DNA from: JADYZU01 sp964540965
GTDB lineage: Bacteria; Pseudomonadota; Alphaproteobacteria; Rhodobacterales; Rhodobacteraceae
NCBI GenBank assembly: GCA_964540965.1
Contig: CAZIOT010000006.1
Span: 137,935-201,934 of the forward strand
DNA length: 64,000 nucleotides
Reading direction: 5' to 3'
Part shown: piece after piece, positions 9,298 through 17,577 of the stretch
Layout: every line of letters starts with the position of its first letter
Position numbering within the stretch: position 1 is the stretch's first letter
Program-made: the position numbers and the translations under genes
Notes under the pieces: model-generated
Told to the model about the DNA's origin: nothing
What the model saw: the letters and a program-made list of their open reading frames with translations, nothing else
The model's database searches: none

Positions 9298-10328
9298 TTG
9301 CGGGCCACTTTCAGCATGCGGTCAAGGATGATGGCGAGGACGACGATGATGAACCCGGCCTCGAACCCCAGCGCGGTGTTCACCGTGTTCAGCGCCCGCA
9401 CCACGGTGACGCCAAGGCCGCCGGCCGCGACCAGCCCGGCGATGACCACCATCGACAGCGACAACATGATCGTCTGCGTCAGCCCGGCCATGATCTGCGG
9501 ATAGGCCGAAGGCAGTTCGACCTTCCACAGGGTCTGCCGCGGGGTGGCGCCGAACGCCTGCGACGCCTCGACCAGCGCAGCGGGGGTCGAGGTGATGCCC
9601 AGATGCGTCAGCCGGATCGGCGCCGGCAGGACAAAGACCACGGTGGCGATCAGGCCGGGGACCATGCCAAGCCCGAACAGGCCGATGACCGGGATCAGGT
9701 AAACGAATGTCGGCAGCGTCTGCATCAGGTCAAGGACCGGGGCGATGGCCTGATAAAGCCGCGGCCGGTGCGCGGCGGCGATGCCGATGGGCACGCCGAT
9801 CCCCATGCAGACCACGCAGGACATCAGCACCAGCACCAGAGTTTCGGCCGTCTGTTCCCAATAGCCCTGATCGAGGATGAACAGGAACCCGGCCAGCACC
9901 AGGGCCGCCACCTTCCAGTTGCGCTGCAAGGCCCAGGCGGCCAGGACGAACAGCGCGATGATGCCCAGGGCGTGGGTGTGTTCGGACCACCACCAAGGCT
10001 CGAACCGGCGGCCCGACAGCCAGTTGGTGCCGGGCGGGCGCAACATCACCGCCAGAAAGAAGTCGACAACCGCTTGCAGCACAGCCGACAGGCCGTCGAA
10101 GAAACCCTGCGCGCCGGACTGGATATAGACGAAGGCCTCTTTCGCGGTCTGGCCGACCGGCAGGCTTTCCTCGGTCCGGCCCAGAAGGCGCATCGGCAGC
10201 CACTTGACGAACCAGACCACGGCATGGGCCAGCCAGACGGCGAAATCCATCAGCGCCTGCACGCACCAGCCGATGGCGTAAAGCACCGCTTGCAGGGTGT
10301 GAAGCAGGGCGGTCCAAAGCGTGGTCAT
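9294..10328 (-). CDS. choW: choline ABC transporter permease ChoW, long N-terminus
   Basis: A 344-residue permease. The C-terminal two thirds is a standard ProW/ChoW unit with the EAA loop region ASQAFGATPRQTLWKVELPSA, which docks on ChoV. The N-terminus is longer than in typical ChoW (about 280 residues). An extra hydrophobic stretch at residues 5-45 and an amphipathic stretch at about 75-95 come before the normal first membrane segment (WSEHTHALGIIALFVLAAW). The role of the extension is unknown. The start is the ATG at 10328; internal starts would lose the extra segments. Confidence 0.9.
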   Translation of the reverse strand: MTTLWTALLHTLQAVLYAIGWCVQALMDFAVWLAHAVVWFVKWLPMRLLGRTEESLPVGQTAKEAFVYIQSGAQGFFDGLSAVLQAVVDFFLAVMLRPPGTNWLSGRRFEPWWWSEHTHALGIIALFVLAAWALQRNWKVAALVLAGFLFILDQGYWEQTAETLVLVLMSCVVCMGIGVPIGIAAAHRPRLYQAIAPVLDLMQTLPTFVYLIPVIGLFGLGMVPGLIATVVFVLPAPIRLTHLGITSTPAALVEASQAFGATPRQTLWKVELPSAYPQIMAGLTQTIMLSLSMVVIAGLVAAGGLGVTVVRALNTVNTALGFEAGFIIVVLAIILDRMLKVARK

Positions 10329-10423
10329 GCGGGCATCCGGCAGGAAAGGGGCCGCCCCGGCAGCGCCGGGACGGGTGTCGGATCAGGCGCGGGCACGGCC
10401 CAGACGGCAGGCCCGCGCCGGCA

Positions 10424-11344
10424 TCAGCCGGCCACTGCCGCGGTCACCGCGGCCAGGGCATCGCCGCCGTCGATGGTGGTGACACCGTCCAGCCACGGCC
10501 CCAGCACATCGGGATGGGCCGCCAGCCAGGCCTTGGCCGCCTCGCCCGGATCGGTGCCGTCGTTCAGGATCGCGCCCATGATCTCGTTTTCCATGGCAAG
10601 GGAAAATTCGAGGTTCTGGAGCAGCTTGCCCGTGTTCGGGCATTCCGCGGCATAGCCGGCGCGGGTGTTGGTCGCGACCTCGGCGCCGCCGAAATTCGGG
10701 CCAAAGTAATCGTCGCCGCCCGCCAGATAGGTGATGGCGAAATTGGCGTTCATCGGATGCGGTTCCCAGGCAAGGAAGATGATCGGCGCATCCTGCCCGT
10801 CGGCGCGGCCGACCTGCGCCAGCATCCCCTGTTCCGAGCTTTCGACCAGGGTAAAGTCGCTCAGCCCGAACGCATCGCCGGAAATCATGTCAAGGATCAG
10901 GCGGTTGCCGTCGTTGCCCGGCTCGATGCCATAGATCTCGCCGTTCAGCGCATCGGCATTGGCGGCAATGTCGTCAAAGCTGTCGATGCCAAGGGCGGCG
11001 CCGGCGGCATTGGTCGCCAGCGTGTATTTCGCGCCGACAAGGTTGACGCGCAGCGTCTCGACGGTGCCGGCGTCGCGGTAGGGGGCGATATCGGCCTCCA
11101 TCGTCGGCATCCAGTTGCCCAGGAACACATCGACATCGCCGGCGGCCAGCGACTGGTAGGTGACGGGCACCGACAGGACCAGCACCTCGGTTTCATACCC
11201 AAGCGCGTCGAGGATGGTGGTGGCGACCGCGGTGGTCGCGGTGATGTCGGTCCAGCCGACATCCGAAAAGGTCACGGCGTCGCAATCGGCCAGGGCGGGG
11301 GTGGCGGCGCACAGCGCCAGCACCGACAGGGTGGTGAGTTTCAT
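10424..11344 (-). CDS. choX: choline-binding periplasmic protein ChoX
   Basis: A 306-residue exported solute-binding protein of the OpuAC/ProX family. The signal peptide is MKLTTLSVLALCAATPALA. The mature part has conserved stretches such as VFLGNWMPTMEADI and IIFLAWEPHPMNANF, whose aromatic residues form the quaternary-amine cage in Sinorhizobium ChoX. It delivers choline to ChoWV. The ATG at 11344 places the start at the signal peptide; the upstream frame extension would run through the BetI operator. It is the first gene of choXWV, reading away from betI. Confidence 0.93.
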   Translation of the reverse strand: MKLTTLSVLALCAATPALADCDAVTFSDVGWTDITATTAVATTILDALGYETEVLVLSVPVTYQSLAAGDVDVFLGNWMPTMEADIAPYRDAGTVETLRVNLVGAKYTLATNAAGAALGIDSFDDIAANADALNGEIYGIEPGNDGNRLILDMISGDAFGLSDFTLVESSEQGMLAQVGRADGQDAPIIFLAWEPHPMNANFAITYLAGGDDYFGPNFGGAEVATNTRAGYAAECPNTGKLLQNLEFSLAMENEIMGAILNDGTDPGEAAKAWLAAHPDVLGPWLDGVTTIDGGDALAAVTAAVAG

Positions 11345-11376
11345 GGCAATCTCCCGGTTGGTCATCATGGTTTTTG

Positions 11377-11396
11377 TTGATTGACGGATCAATAAA
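11377..11396. promoter_or_regulatory. BetI operator (bet box)
   Basis: The palindrome TTGATTGA-CGGA-TCAATAAA lies between the divergent choX and betI starts (33 bases from choX, 47 from betI). Seven of eight arm positions pair. It closely resembles the BetI box of E. coli (ATTGA...TCAAT core, as I recall it), and BetI is encoded next to it. The site is placed to repress both divergent transcripts in the absence of choline. Confidence 0.8.
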
Positions 11397-11442
11397 GAGC
11401 CATCACTCTGCATCGCGCAACTGTTTTCTTGCAAGGACCGAC

Positions 11443-12018
11443 ATGCCCAAGCTCGGGATGGAGCCTATACGCCGCGCGGCGCTGGTGAAAGCGACGATTG
11501 ACGAGATCGGCGCCCAGGGCTCGCTCGACGTGACCGTGGCGCAGATCGCGCGGCGGGCCGGCATGTCGGCGGCGCTGGCGCATCATTACTTCGGGTCCAA
11601 GGACGACATCTTTCTTGCAGCGATGCGGCATACCCTGTCGGTCTACAGCGCCGAGGTGCGCGGCGCGCTGACCATGGCCGAGGGTCCGAAGGCGCGGTTG
11701 CAGGCCATAATCCGCGCCGGCTTTGGCCCGTCGAATTTCCACGCCTCGGTGGTGGCGGCCTGGTTGAACTTCTGGGTCATGGCGCGGATCAATCCCGGCG
11801 CGGCGCGGCTGTTGCGGGTTTACGAAGGGCGGCTGCGGTCGAACCTCCTGTCGAACCTCCGGCCGCTGATCGGCGCCCGCGCGCCCGAGGCGGCCGAACG
11901 GATCGCGGCGCTGATCGACGGCGTCTATCTGCGGCAGGGGGTGCAGACCGGAACCCCCGACCGGCGACAGGCGGTGCGACTGGTGCTGGCCGCGCTTGAC
12001 CACGAACTATCGGAGTAG
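11443..12018 (+). CDS. betI: choline-responsive TetR repressor BetI
   Basis: A 191-residue TetR-family protein: N-terminal HTH (IARRAGMSAALAHHYFGSKDDIFLAAM, about residues 30-58) and the BetI-type C-terminal domain with WLNFWVMARINPGAARL. It represses choline uptake and oxidation genes and is relieved by choline. MPKLGMEPIRR is the standard BetI N-terminus, so the ATG at 11443 is chosen over the upstream in-frame start, which lies inside the operator. betB follows after three bases. Confidence 0.95.
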   Translation: MPKLGMEPIRRAALVKATIDEIGAQGSLDVTVAQIARRAGMSAALAHHYFGSKDDIFLAAMRHTLSVYSAEVRGALTMAEGPKARLQAIIRAGFGPSNFHASVVAAWLNFWVMARINPGAARLLRVYEGRLRSNLLSNLRPLIGARAPEAAERIAALIDGVYLRQGVQTGTPDRRQAVRLVLAALDHELSE

Positions 12019-12021
12019 GCG

Positions 12022-13482
12022 ATGGCATATGCGTTGCAGCCGCCCGGCAGCCATTTCATCAACGGTGCCTGGGTCGAGGACCGCGCCGGCACCCCGATCC
12101 CGGTGATCTATCCGGCGACGGGCGAGGTCATTGCCACCGTCCATGCCGCGACGCCCGCCGTGGTCGAGGCCGCACTGGCCAGCGCCGCCGCGGCGCAGGG
12201 CGCCTGGGCGGCGCTGAAGCCGGTCGAACGTGGCCGCGTGCTGCGCCGTGCCGCCGATCTGATCCGCGACCGCAACCACGACCTGTCGGTGCTGGAAACC
12301 CATGACACCGGCAAGCCGCTGTCGGAAACGCTGGTGGCCGATGCCACCAGCGGCGCCGATGCGCTGGAATATTTCGGCGGGCTGGCCGGCACACTGACCG
12401 GCGAGACGATCCCCGTGGGCGGCGCCGATTTCGTCTATACGATCCGCGAGGCTCTGGGCGTCTGCGTCGGCATCGGCGCGTGGAACTATCCGACCCAGAT
12501 CGCCTGCTGGAAATCGGCGCCGGCGCTGGTCTGCGGCAATGCCATGGTCTTCAAGCCGTCGGAAACCACGCCGCTTTCGGCCCTGCGGATCGCTGGGATC
12601 TTCATCGAGGCCGGCCTGCCCCCCGGCCTGTTCAACGTGGTGCAGGGCATGGGCGAGGTCGGGCAGGCCCTGGTGACCGATCCGCGGGTGGCCAAGGTCT
12701 CGCTCACCGGCAGCGTGCCGACCGGCCGCCGGGTCTATGCCGCGGCAGCGGCGGGGATGAAGCATGTGACGATGGAACTGGGCGGCAAGTCGCCGCTGGT
12801 CATCTTCGACGATGCCGATCTGGAAAGCGCGGTTTCCGGCGCGATCATGGGCAATTTCTATTCCTCGGGTCAGGTCTGTTCCAACGGCACGCGGGTCTTT
12901 GTGCAGCGCGGCATCAAGGAGGCGTTCCTGGGCCGGCTGGGCGAGCGGCTGAAAGGCGTGGTGATCGGCGATCCCCTTGATCCGGCCACGAATTTCGGCC
13001 CGATGGTCAGCGAGCGGCAGTTGCAGATCACGCTCGACTATATCGCGAAAGGGCAGGCCGAGGGCGCGCGACTGGTCGCCGGCGGCCACCGGCTGAACCG
13101 GCCCGGCTTCTGGATCGAACCGACGGTCTTTGCCGATGTCACCGACGACATGGCGATCGCACGGGAAGAAATCTTTGGCCCGGTGATGGCGGTCCTCGAT
13201 TTCGACGGCGAGTCCGAGGCGCTGGCCCGCGCCAACGCCACCGACTTCGGGCTGGCCGCCGGGGTTTTCACCCGCGACCTTGCCCGGGGGCACCGGATGG
13301 CGGCCGGGTTCCAGGCCGGCACCTGTTTCATCAACGCCTACAATCTGACCCCGGTAGAAGGACCGTTCGGCGGATCGAAACAATCCGGCGTGGGCCGCGA
13401 AAACTCGCGCCTCGCGCTTGACCACTACAGCCAGATGAAATCGGTCTATGTCGGCACGGGGGCCTTCGGTGCGCAGTTCTAG
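12022..13482 (+). CDS. betB: betaine aldehyde dehydrogenase
   Basis: A 486-residue NAD(P)-dependent aldehyde dehydrogenase that oxidises betaine aldehyde to glycine betaine. Visible catalytic residues are Asn155 (AWNYP), Glu252 (MELGGK) and the nucleophile Cys286 (SSGQVCSNG); the length is that of BetB. It sits three bases after betI and upstream of betA, so the two oxidation steps are encoded together. The gap to betA holds three palindromes. Confidence 0.95.
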   Translation: MAYALQPPGSHFINGAWVEDRAGTPIPVIYPATGEVIATVHAATPAVVEAALASAAAAQGAWAALKPVERGRVLRRAADLIRDRNHDLSVLETHDTGKPLSETLVADATSGADALEYFGGLAGTLTGETIPVGGADFVYTIREALGVCVGIGAWNYPTQIACWKSAPALVCGNAMVFKPSETTPLSALRIAGIFIEAGLPPGLFNVVQGMGEVGQALVTDPRVAKVSLTGSVPTGRRVYAAAAAGMKHVTMELGGKSPLVIFDDADLESAVSGAIMGNFYSSGQVCSNGTRVFVQRGIKEAFLGRLGERLKGVVIGDPLDPATNFGPMVSERQLQITLDYIAKGQAEGARLVAGGHRLNRPGFWIEPTVFADVTDDMAIAREEIFGPVMAVLDFDGESEALARANATDFGLAAGVFTRDLARGHRMAAGFQAGTCFINAYNLTPVEGPFGGSKQSGVGRENSRLALDHYSQMKSVYVGTGAFGAQF

Positions 13483-13489
13483 CGAGCGG

Positions 13490-13558
13490 GCGTTTCCCGA
13501 CCGGGAAACGCGACAAAGCCCGCGCTGGCTTTGTGCCGGAAACCGCGCGGTTTCCGGC
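13490..13558. repeat. three consecutive perfect palindromes between betB and betA
   Basis: In the 87-bp gap there are, back to back: 10-bp arms with a 2-nt gap (13490-13511, GCGTTTCCCG/CGGGAAACGC); 8-bp arms with a 6-nt loop (13513-13534, ACAAAGCC/GGCTTTGT); and a perfect 24-bp palindrome (13535-13558, half-site GCCGGAAACCGC). No T-run follows, so a classic terminator is unlikely. In RNA this would be three stacked hairpins ending 11 bases before the betA start. Confidence 0.85.
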
Positions 13559-13569
13559 GGGGCGAACAG

Positions 13570-15219
13570 ATGATCGCCGATTACGTCATCGTCGGCGCCG
13601 GCTCGGCCGGCAGCGCCATCGCCTGGCGCCTGACCGAGGCCGGCCATACCGTCATCGTCATCGAACACGGCGGCACCGACTGGGGCCCCTTCATCAACAT
13701 GCCCGGCGCCCTGTCCTATCCGATGAACATGCGCCGCTACGACTGGGGTTTCCAGACCGAACCGGAACCACATCTGGGGGGGCGGGTGCTGGCCACGCCG
13801 CGTGGCAAGGTCATCGGCGGCTCGTCCTCGATCAACGGCATGGTCTATGTCCGCGGCCATGCCCGCGACTTTGACCATTGGGCCGAACAGGGCGCCGCCG
13901 GCTGGTCCCATGCCGATGTCCTGCCCTATTTCCGGCGGATGGAGGATTGGCACGGCACGACCGGCGACCCCGAATGGCGCGGGCAGGGCGGCCCGCTGCA
14001 TGTCACCCGCGGCCCGCGCGACAACCCGCTGACCCGCGCCTTTGTCGCCGCCGGGGCCGAGGCCGGCTATCCGCTGACCGCCGACTACAACGGACGCCAG
14101 CAAGAGGGCTTTGGCGCGATGGAAGCAACGATCTGGCAGGGCCGGCGCTGGTCCGCCGCCAGCGCCTATCTGCGTCCGGCCCTCAGAACCCTGCGCTGCG
14201 ATCTGGTCCGCGGCCTTGCCCGGCGCGTGGTGATCCGCGACGGCCGCGCCCATGGCGTCGAGATCGACCGCGGCAACGGCCCCGAGATCGTTCAGGCGCG
14301 GGCCGAAGTGATCCTTGCCGCCTCGGCGATCAATTCGCCCAAGCTGCTGATGCTGTCGGGGATCGGGCCGGGGGCCGCGCTGGCGGCGCAGGGAATTCCG
14401 GTGCTGGCCGACCGGCCGGGTGTCGGGCAGAACCTGCAGGACCATCTGGAAATCTATCTCCAGATGCGGGCGACGCAGCCGGTGTCGCTGTTCAAGTACT
14501 GGAACCTGTTCGGCAAGGCCTGGGTCGGGGCGCAATGGCTGTTCGCCGGCAAGGGGGTCGGCACCTCGAACCAGTTCGAAAGCTGCGGCTTCATCCGCTC
14601 GCGTGCCGGGGTCGATTATCCCGACATCCAGTTCCACTTCATCCCCATCGCCGTGCGCTATGACGGCAAGGCGGCAGCCGGCGGGCATGGCTTTCAGGCC
14701 CATGTCGGGCCGATGCGCTCGGCCTCGCGCGGGGCGGTGACGCTGCGGTCCGCCGACCCGGCGGCGCCGCCGAAGATCCTGTTCAACTACATGTCGCAGC
14801 CGCAGGACTGGGAGGATTTCCGCGCCTGCATCCGCCTGACGCGCGAGATCTTTGGCCAGGCCGCCTTCGCGCCCTATGCCGGTGCCGAAATCCAGCCCGG
14901 CGCGGCCCTGCAATCGGATGCCGAACTGGACGGTTTCCTGCGTGAACATGTCGAAAGCGCCTATCACCCCTGCGGCACCTGCCGCATGGGCCGTGCCGAC
15001 GATGCGATGGCGGTGGTCGATCCGGAGACCCGGGTGATCGGGGTGGATGGCCTGCGCGTCGCCGACAGTTCAATCTTTCCGCGGGTGACCAACGGCAACC
15101 TGAACGCGCCGTCGATCATGACCGGGGAAAAGGCCGCCGACCACATCCTCGGCCGCCGCCTGCCGCCCTCAAATCTGGAGCCCTGGATCAACCCCGACTG
15201 GAAGACAGCCCAACGTTGA
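13570..15219 (+). CDS. betA: choline dehydrogenase (GMC oxidoreductase)
   Basis: A 549-residue FAD-dependent GMC oxidoreductase that oxidises choline to betaine aldehyde. It has the N-terminal Rossmann motif GAGSAG (residues 9-14), the GMC signature region around GKVIGGSSSINGMVYVRGH (about 80-95) and the C-terminal active-site block SAYHPCGTCRMG. The start MIADYVIVGAG at 13570 follows a weak GGCGGGGCG site. The frame stays open upstream through the palindromes, but that segment does not look like protein. Last gene of betI-betB-betA. Confidence 0.95.
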   Translation: MIADYVIVGAGSAGSAIAWRLTEAGHTVIVIEHGGTDWGPFINMPGALSYPMNMRRYDWGFQTEPEPHLGGRVLATPRGKVIGGSSSINGMVYVRGHARDFDHWAEQGAAGWSHADVLPYFRRMEDWHGTTGDPEWRGQGGPLHVTRGPRDNPLTRAFVAAGAEAGYPLTADYNGRQQEGFGAMEATIWQGRRWSAASAYLRPALRTLRCDLVRGLARRVVIRDGRAHGVEIDRGNGPEIVQARAEVILAASAINSPKLLMLSGIGPGAALAAQGIPVLADRPGVGQNLQDHLEIYLQMRATQPVSLFKYWNLFGKAWVGAQWLFAGKGVGTSNQFESCGFIRSRAGVDYPDIQFHFIPIAVRYDGKAAAGGHGFQAHVGPMRSASRGAVTLRSADPAAPPKILFNYMSQPQDWEDFRACIRLTREIFGQAAFAPYAGAEIQPGAALQSDAELDGFLREHVESAYHPCGTCRMGRADDAMAVVDPETRVIGVDGLRVADSSIFPRVTNGNLNAPSIMTGEKAADHILGRRLPPSNLEPWINPDWKTAQR

Positions 15220-15250
15220 ACCCTGCAGGATGCCCGGTTTCGCGGGCTCG

Positions 15251-15272
15251 CGCCTTGATCGGGGTCAAGGCG
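15251..15272. promoter_or_regulatory. 8-bp-stem palindrome with an FNR/FnrL-like core
   Basis: CGCCTTGA-6nt-TCAAGGCG lies between betA and the ydcH-like gene. Its core TTGATCGGGGTCAA matches the FNR/FnrL consensus TTGAT-N4-ATCAA at all but one position. It could be an anaerobic regulator site for the downstream gene or a T-less hairpin at the end of the bet operon. The sequence does not decide. Confidence 0.35.
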
Positions 15273-15330
15273 GGCCTTGGCGCGGCCTGCCAGTCTTGCC
15301 CAACCTATACGGATCAAGGAAGGACATCCC

Positions 15331-15570
15331 ATGTCGCACACGCCACACGAGCTGCCCGAGGAGTTTCCGCAGCATCTGGAAAAGATGCACCGGCTCAAGG
15401 AAAGCGATGCCCATTTCGCCCGGCTTTACGACGAATATTACGACGTGAACAACGCAGTGTTCCGCGCCGAAACCCGGCTTGATCCGATGGAGGATCTGGC
15501 CATGGACCAGCTGCGCAAGAAGCGCGCGCTGCTCAAGGACCAGATCTGGGCGATCCTGTCCAAGGCCTGA
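15331..15570 (+). CDS. YdcH/DUF465 family small protein
   Basis: A 79-residue, charged, helical protein with the DUF465 layout: HLEKMHRLKESDAHFARL, then an acidic DEYYDVNNAVFRAET turn, then the basic second helix LRKKRALLKDQIWAIL. Members form helical hairpins and their function is unknown. The ATG at 15331 has a strong AAGGAAGG ribosome site. An FNR-like palindrome lies about 60 bases upstream. Confidence 0.88.
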   Translation: MSHTPHELPEEFPQHLEKMHRLKESDAHFARLYDEYYDVNNAVFRAETRLDPMEDLAMDQLRKKRALLKDQIWAILSKA

Positions 15571-15579
15571 GGCACGGCC

Positions 15580-16041
15580 CTATCCCGCAGAATCGGGGGC
15601 CGTGACCGCGACCTCGCCGAAAACACGGGCGAAAAAGGCGTCGGCGGCGCGTTCCGCCGCGCCGGCGACCAGCCCCTGGCCCAGCCGGTCCAACCAGCCC
15701 GCGACCTCGGCCCCGATCCGGTAGTCAAGGCGCGTGCCGCCGCCCAGCGGCGCCAGCGCCACATCGGCGCTGCCGTGCAGCCGCCCGGCGATGCCGCCCT
15801 TGCCGGTGCCGCGCATGTGGCAATGGCGCGGCCGGTCGACCGCAACCGGCGTGATGGTGCCGTGAAAGGTCACCGCCATGGGCCCGATCTTCTGCGCTAC
15901 CGTCATCTCGAACCCTGTCTCGGCGCTGCCGGTCAGCGCGGTGCAACCGGGGATCGCCGCGCGCAGGGCGTCGGGATCGGTCAGCCGGTCCCAGACCGCA
16001 GCGGGCGGCAGGGCGATCAGGCGGGTGCCGGTAAACTCCAT
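15580..16041 (-). CDS. CoxG-like SRPBCC family protein
   Basis: A 153-residue START/SRPBCC-fold protein of the carbon monoxide dehydrogenase subunit G (CoxG) type: MEFTGTRLIALPPAAVWDRLTDPDALRAAIPGC and a GxGxGGIAGRLHGSADV strand pair. No CO dehydrogenase genes are nearby, so the CoxG name is family only. The fold has a hydrophobic cavity for ligand or membrane binding. It lies nine bases downstream of pccR on the same strand. Confidence 0.85.
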   Translation of the reverse strand: MEFTGTRLIALPPAAVWDRLTDPDALRAAIPGCTALTGSAETGFEMTVAQKIGPMAVTFHGTITPVAVDRPRHCHMRGTGKGGIAGRLHGSADVALAPLGGGTRLDYRIGAEVAGWLDRLGQGLVAGAAERAADAFFARVFGEVAVTAPDSAG

Positions 16042-16050
16042 GAAATCCCC

Positions 16051-17457
16051 TTACGGATCAATGCTGTAGGGCAGGATACCGCGGCGGTCGGGATCGACGT
16101 TCAGCCGCCGTTCCAGCGGCGGCACCGAACGTTGCGCGCAATCGCGGCGTTCGCAGATGCGGCAGGAAATCCCGATCGGCTGAAAGGCGGCGGGGTTGGC
16201 GCTGTCCATGTGATCGGCATAGCAGATCGCCGCCGCGTGGCGGATCTCGCAGCCCAGCCCGATGGCAAAGCGGCGCAGGGGCGCGCCCCAGGCGCCGCCG
16301 GGGCGCGACACGTCGCGGGCCAGGCAGAAATAGCGCACGCCATCCGGGGTTTCCGCCAGTTGCCGCAGCCAGCGCCCAGGCAGTTCCAGCGCCTGATGCA
16401 CGTTCCACAGGGGACAGGCGCCGCCATAGCGGGCAAATTGCATCGGCGCGGCGGAATGGCGCTTGGTAATGGTTCCGGCCGGATCGACGCGGACAAAGAA
16501 GAACGGGATGCCGCGCGCGCCGGGCCGTTGCAGCGTCGACAGCCGATGCGCCACCTGTTCCAGACTGGCGCCGAAACGGTCGGCCAGCAGTTCAAGGTCG
16601 TGGCGCGTCTCCTGCGCGGCGGCATGAAAGCCGGCATAGGGCATCAGCGCCGCGCCAGCCCAGTAGTTCGCCAGCCCGACCTTGCCGATCGACCGCGCTT
16701 CGGGCGTCTGGAAGCGGGCAAGGTCGAGCGTCGCCTCGAACAGCCGGTCCTGGGTAAGAAGGGCCAGCTGGAACAGGATCTGGAAGGTCTGGGTGGCGGG
16801 CGGCGCCCGACGCGACAGGGTCAGGATGCGATTGTCGGAATCGAACCGGCGCAGATCGGCTTCGTCCGCCAGCCGCAGGGTGATGTTGCGGGCGGCCAGA
16901 GCCTGCAGCGCGGCGTCGCGCACCGGGCTGCGGCTGGCGGCGGCCCGGGTTGCGAAACCTTCGGCGGCCCGGTCCACCGCATCGACGTAATTATCGCAAT
17001 AGTGAAAGAAGTCGCGCACCTCTTCCCAGGGCGACAACAGGGTGCCGACCTCGCCGCGGCCAAGCGCCTCGTCCAGGCTGGCAAGGCGTTCGTGGGTGCG
17101 GCGATAGCTGCGGTGCAGGTCAAGAAGGGCATGTGCCACGGCAGGCGCATTTCCGGCCACAAGTCGCAAATCGGCAAGCGAGGGCGGGGCGCCGGTGAAC
17201 ACCGGATCGGCCAGCGCCTCGCGCAGGTCGCTGACGATACGGGCCTCGTCGCCCGCCGAAAGCTCAGCCACGTCGACGCCGAATTCGCGGGCCAGCGCCA
17301 GCACCACCCCGGTCGAGACCGGGCGGTTGTTGTTCTCCATCTGGTTGAGATAGGGCAAGGACACGCCCAGCCGGTCGGAGAAGCCCTTCTGCGTCAGGCC
17401 GATCCGCGCCCGGATGTCGCGCAGTTTTGCGCCGGCATAGATCTTTTGCAGGGCCAT
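16051..17457 (-). CDS. pccR: short-chain acyl-CoA-responsive regulator (ScfR family), PccR
   Basis: A 468-residue XRE-type regulator: an HTH at about residues 5-62 (KLRDIRARIGLTQKGFSDRLG...LNQMENNNRP), a long central region with an IrrE-like domain, and a cysteine-rich C-terminal region (CRICERRDCAQRS near 450). This is the architecture of the ScfR family, which includes Rhodobacter sphaeroides PccR, controller of propionyl-CoA carboxylase. pccB lies 1.2 kb away. The start MALQKIYAGAK at 17457 is the family start. TTTGC-type repeats lie in its own promoter and before pccB. Confidence 0.87.
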   Translation of the reverse strand: MALQKIYAGAKLRDIRARIGLTQKGFSDRLGVSLPYLNQMENNNRPVSTGVVLALAREFGVDVAELSAGDEARIVSDLREALADPVFTGAPPSLADLRLVAGNAPAVAHALLDLHRSYRRTHERLASLDEALGRGEVGTLLSPWEEVRDFFHYCDNYVDAVDRAAEGFATRAAASRSPVRDAALQALAARNITLRLADEADLRRFDSDNRILTLSRRAPPATQTFQILFQLALLTQDRLFEATLDLARFQTPEARSIGKVGLANYWAGAALMPYAGFHAAAQETRHDLELLADRFGASLEQVAHRLSTLQRPGARGIPFFFVRVDPAGTITKRHSAAPMQFARYGGACPLWNVHQALELPGRWLRQLAETPDGVRYFCLARDVSRPGGAWGAPLRRFAIGLGCEIRHAAAICYADHMDSANPAAFQPIGISCRICERRDCAQRSVPPLERRLNVDPDRRGILPYSIDP

Positions 17458-17465
17458 GCGGCACC

Positions 17466-17493
17466 TTTGCGACTTTGCTGGATGCATTGCAAA
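17466..17493 (-). promoter_or_regulatory. candidate PccR sites upstream of pccR
   Basis: On the plus strand TTTGC occurs at 17466 and 17474 (8-bp spacing), with TTGCAAA at 17487-17493, all within 36 bases of the pccR start. PccR of R. sphaeroides is reported to bind repeated TTTGCAAA elements upstream of pccR and pccB, cited from memory. Autoregulation is the simple reading. Confidence 0.55.
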
Positions 17494-17577
17494 TCATGCC
17501 AACCCGCGCCGCGCAAGGCCGGTTGTGCGCCGCCTTCGCGGTCCCTACAACGGGCGCACCCCCAGAACGGACCCGCC

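Noticed and set aside
7279..9504. 741-codon plus-strand open frame overlapping lysE, an EamA gene and choV
   Set aside because: It runs out of frame through two sense genes and antisense to choV, with no motif.
12007..14967. 986-codon open frame antisense to betB and betA
   Set aside because: It mirrors two certain genes, has the Arg/Gly/His-rich composition of GC-driven shadow frames, and shows no domain.
15580..16041. Part of a CO dehydrogenase operon because of the CoxG name
   Set aside because: No coxLMS or maturation genes are present. The SRPBCC match is to family only.
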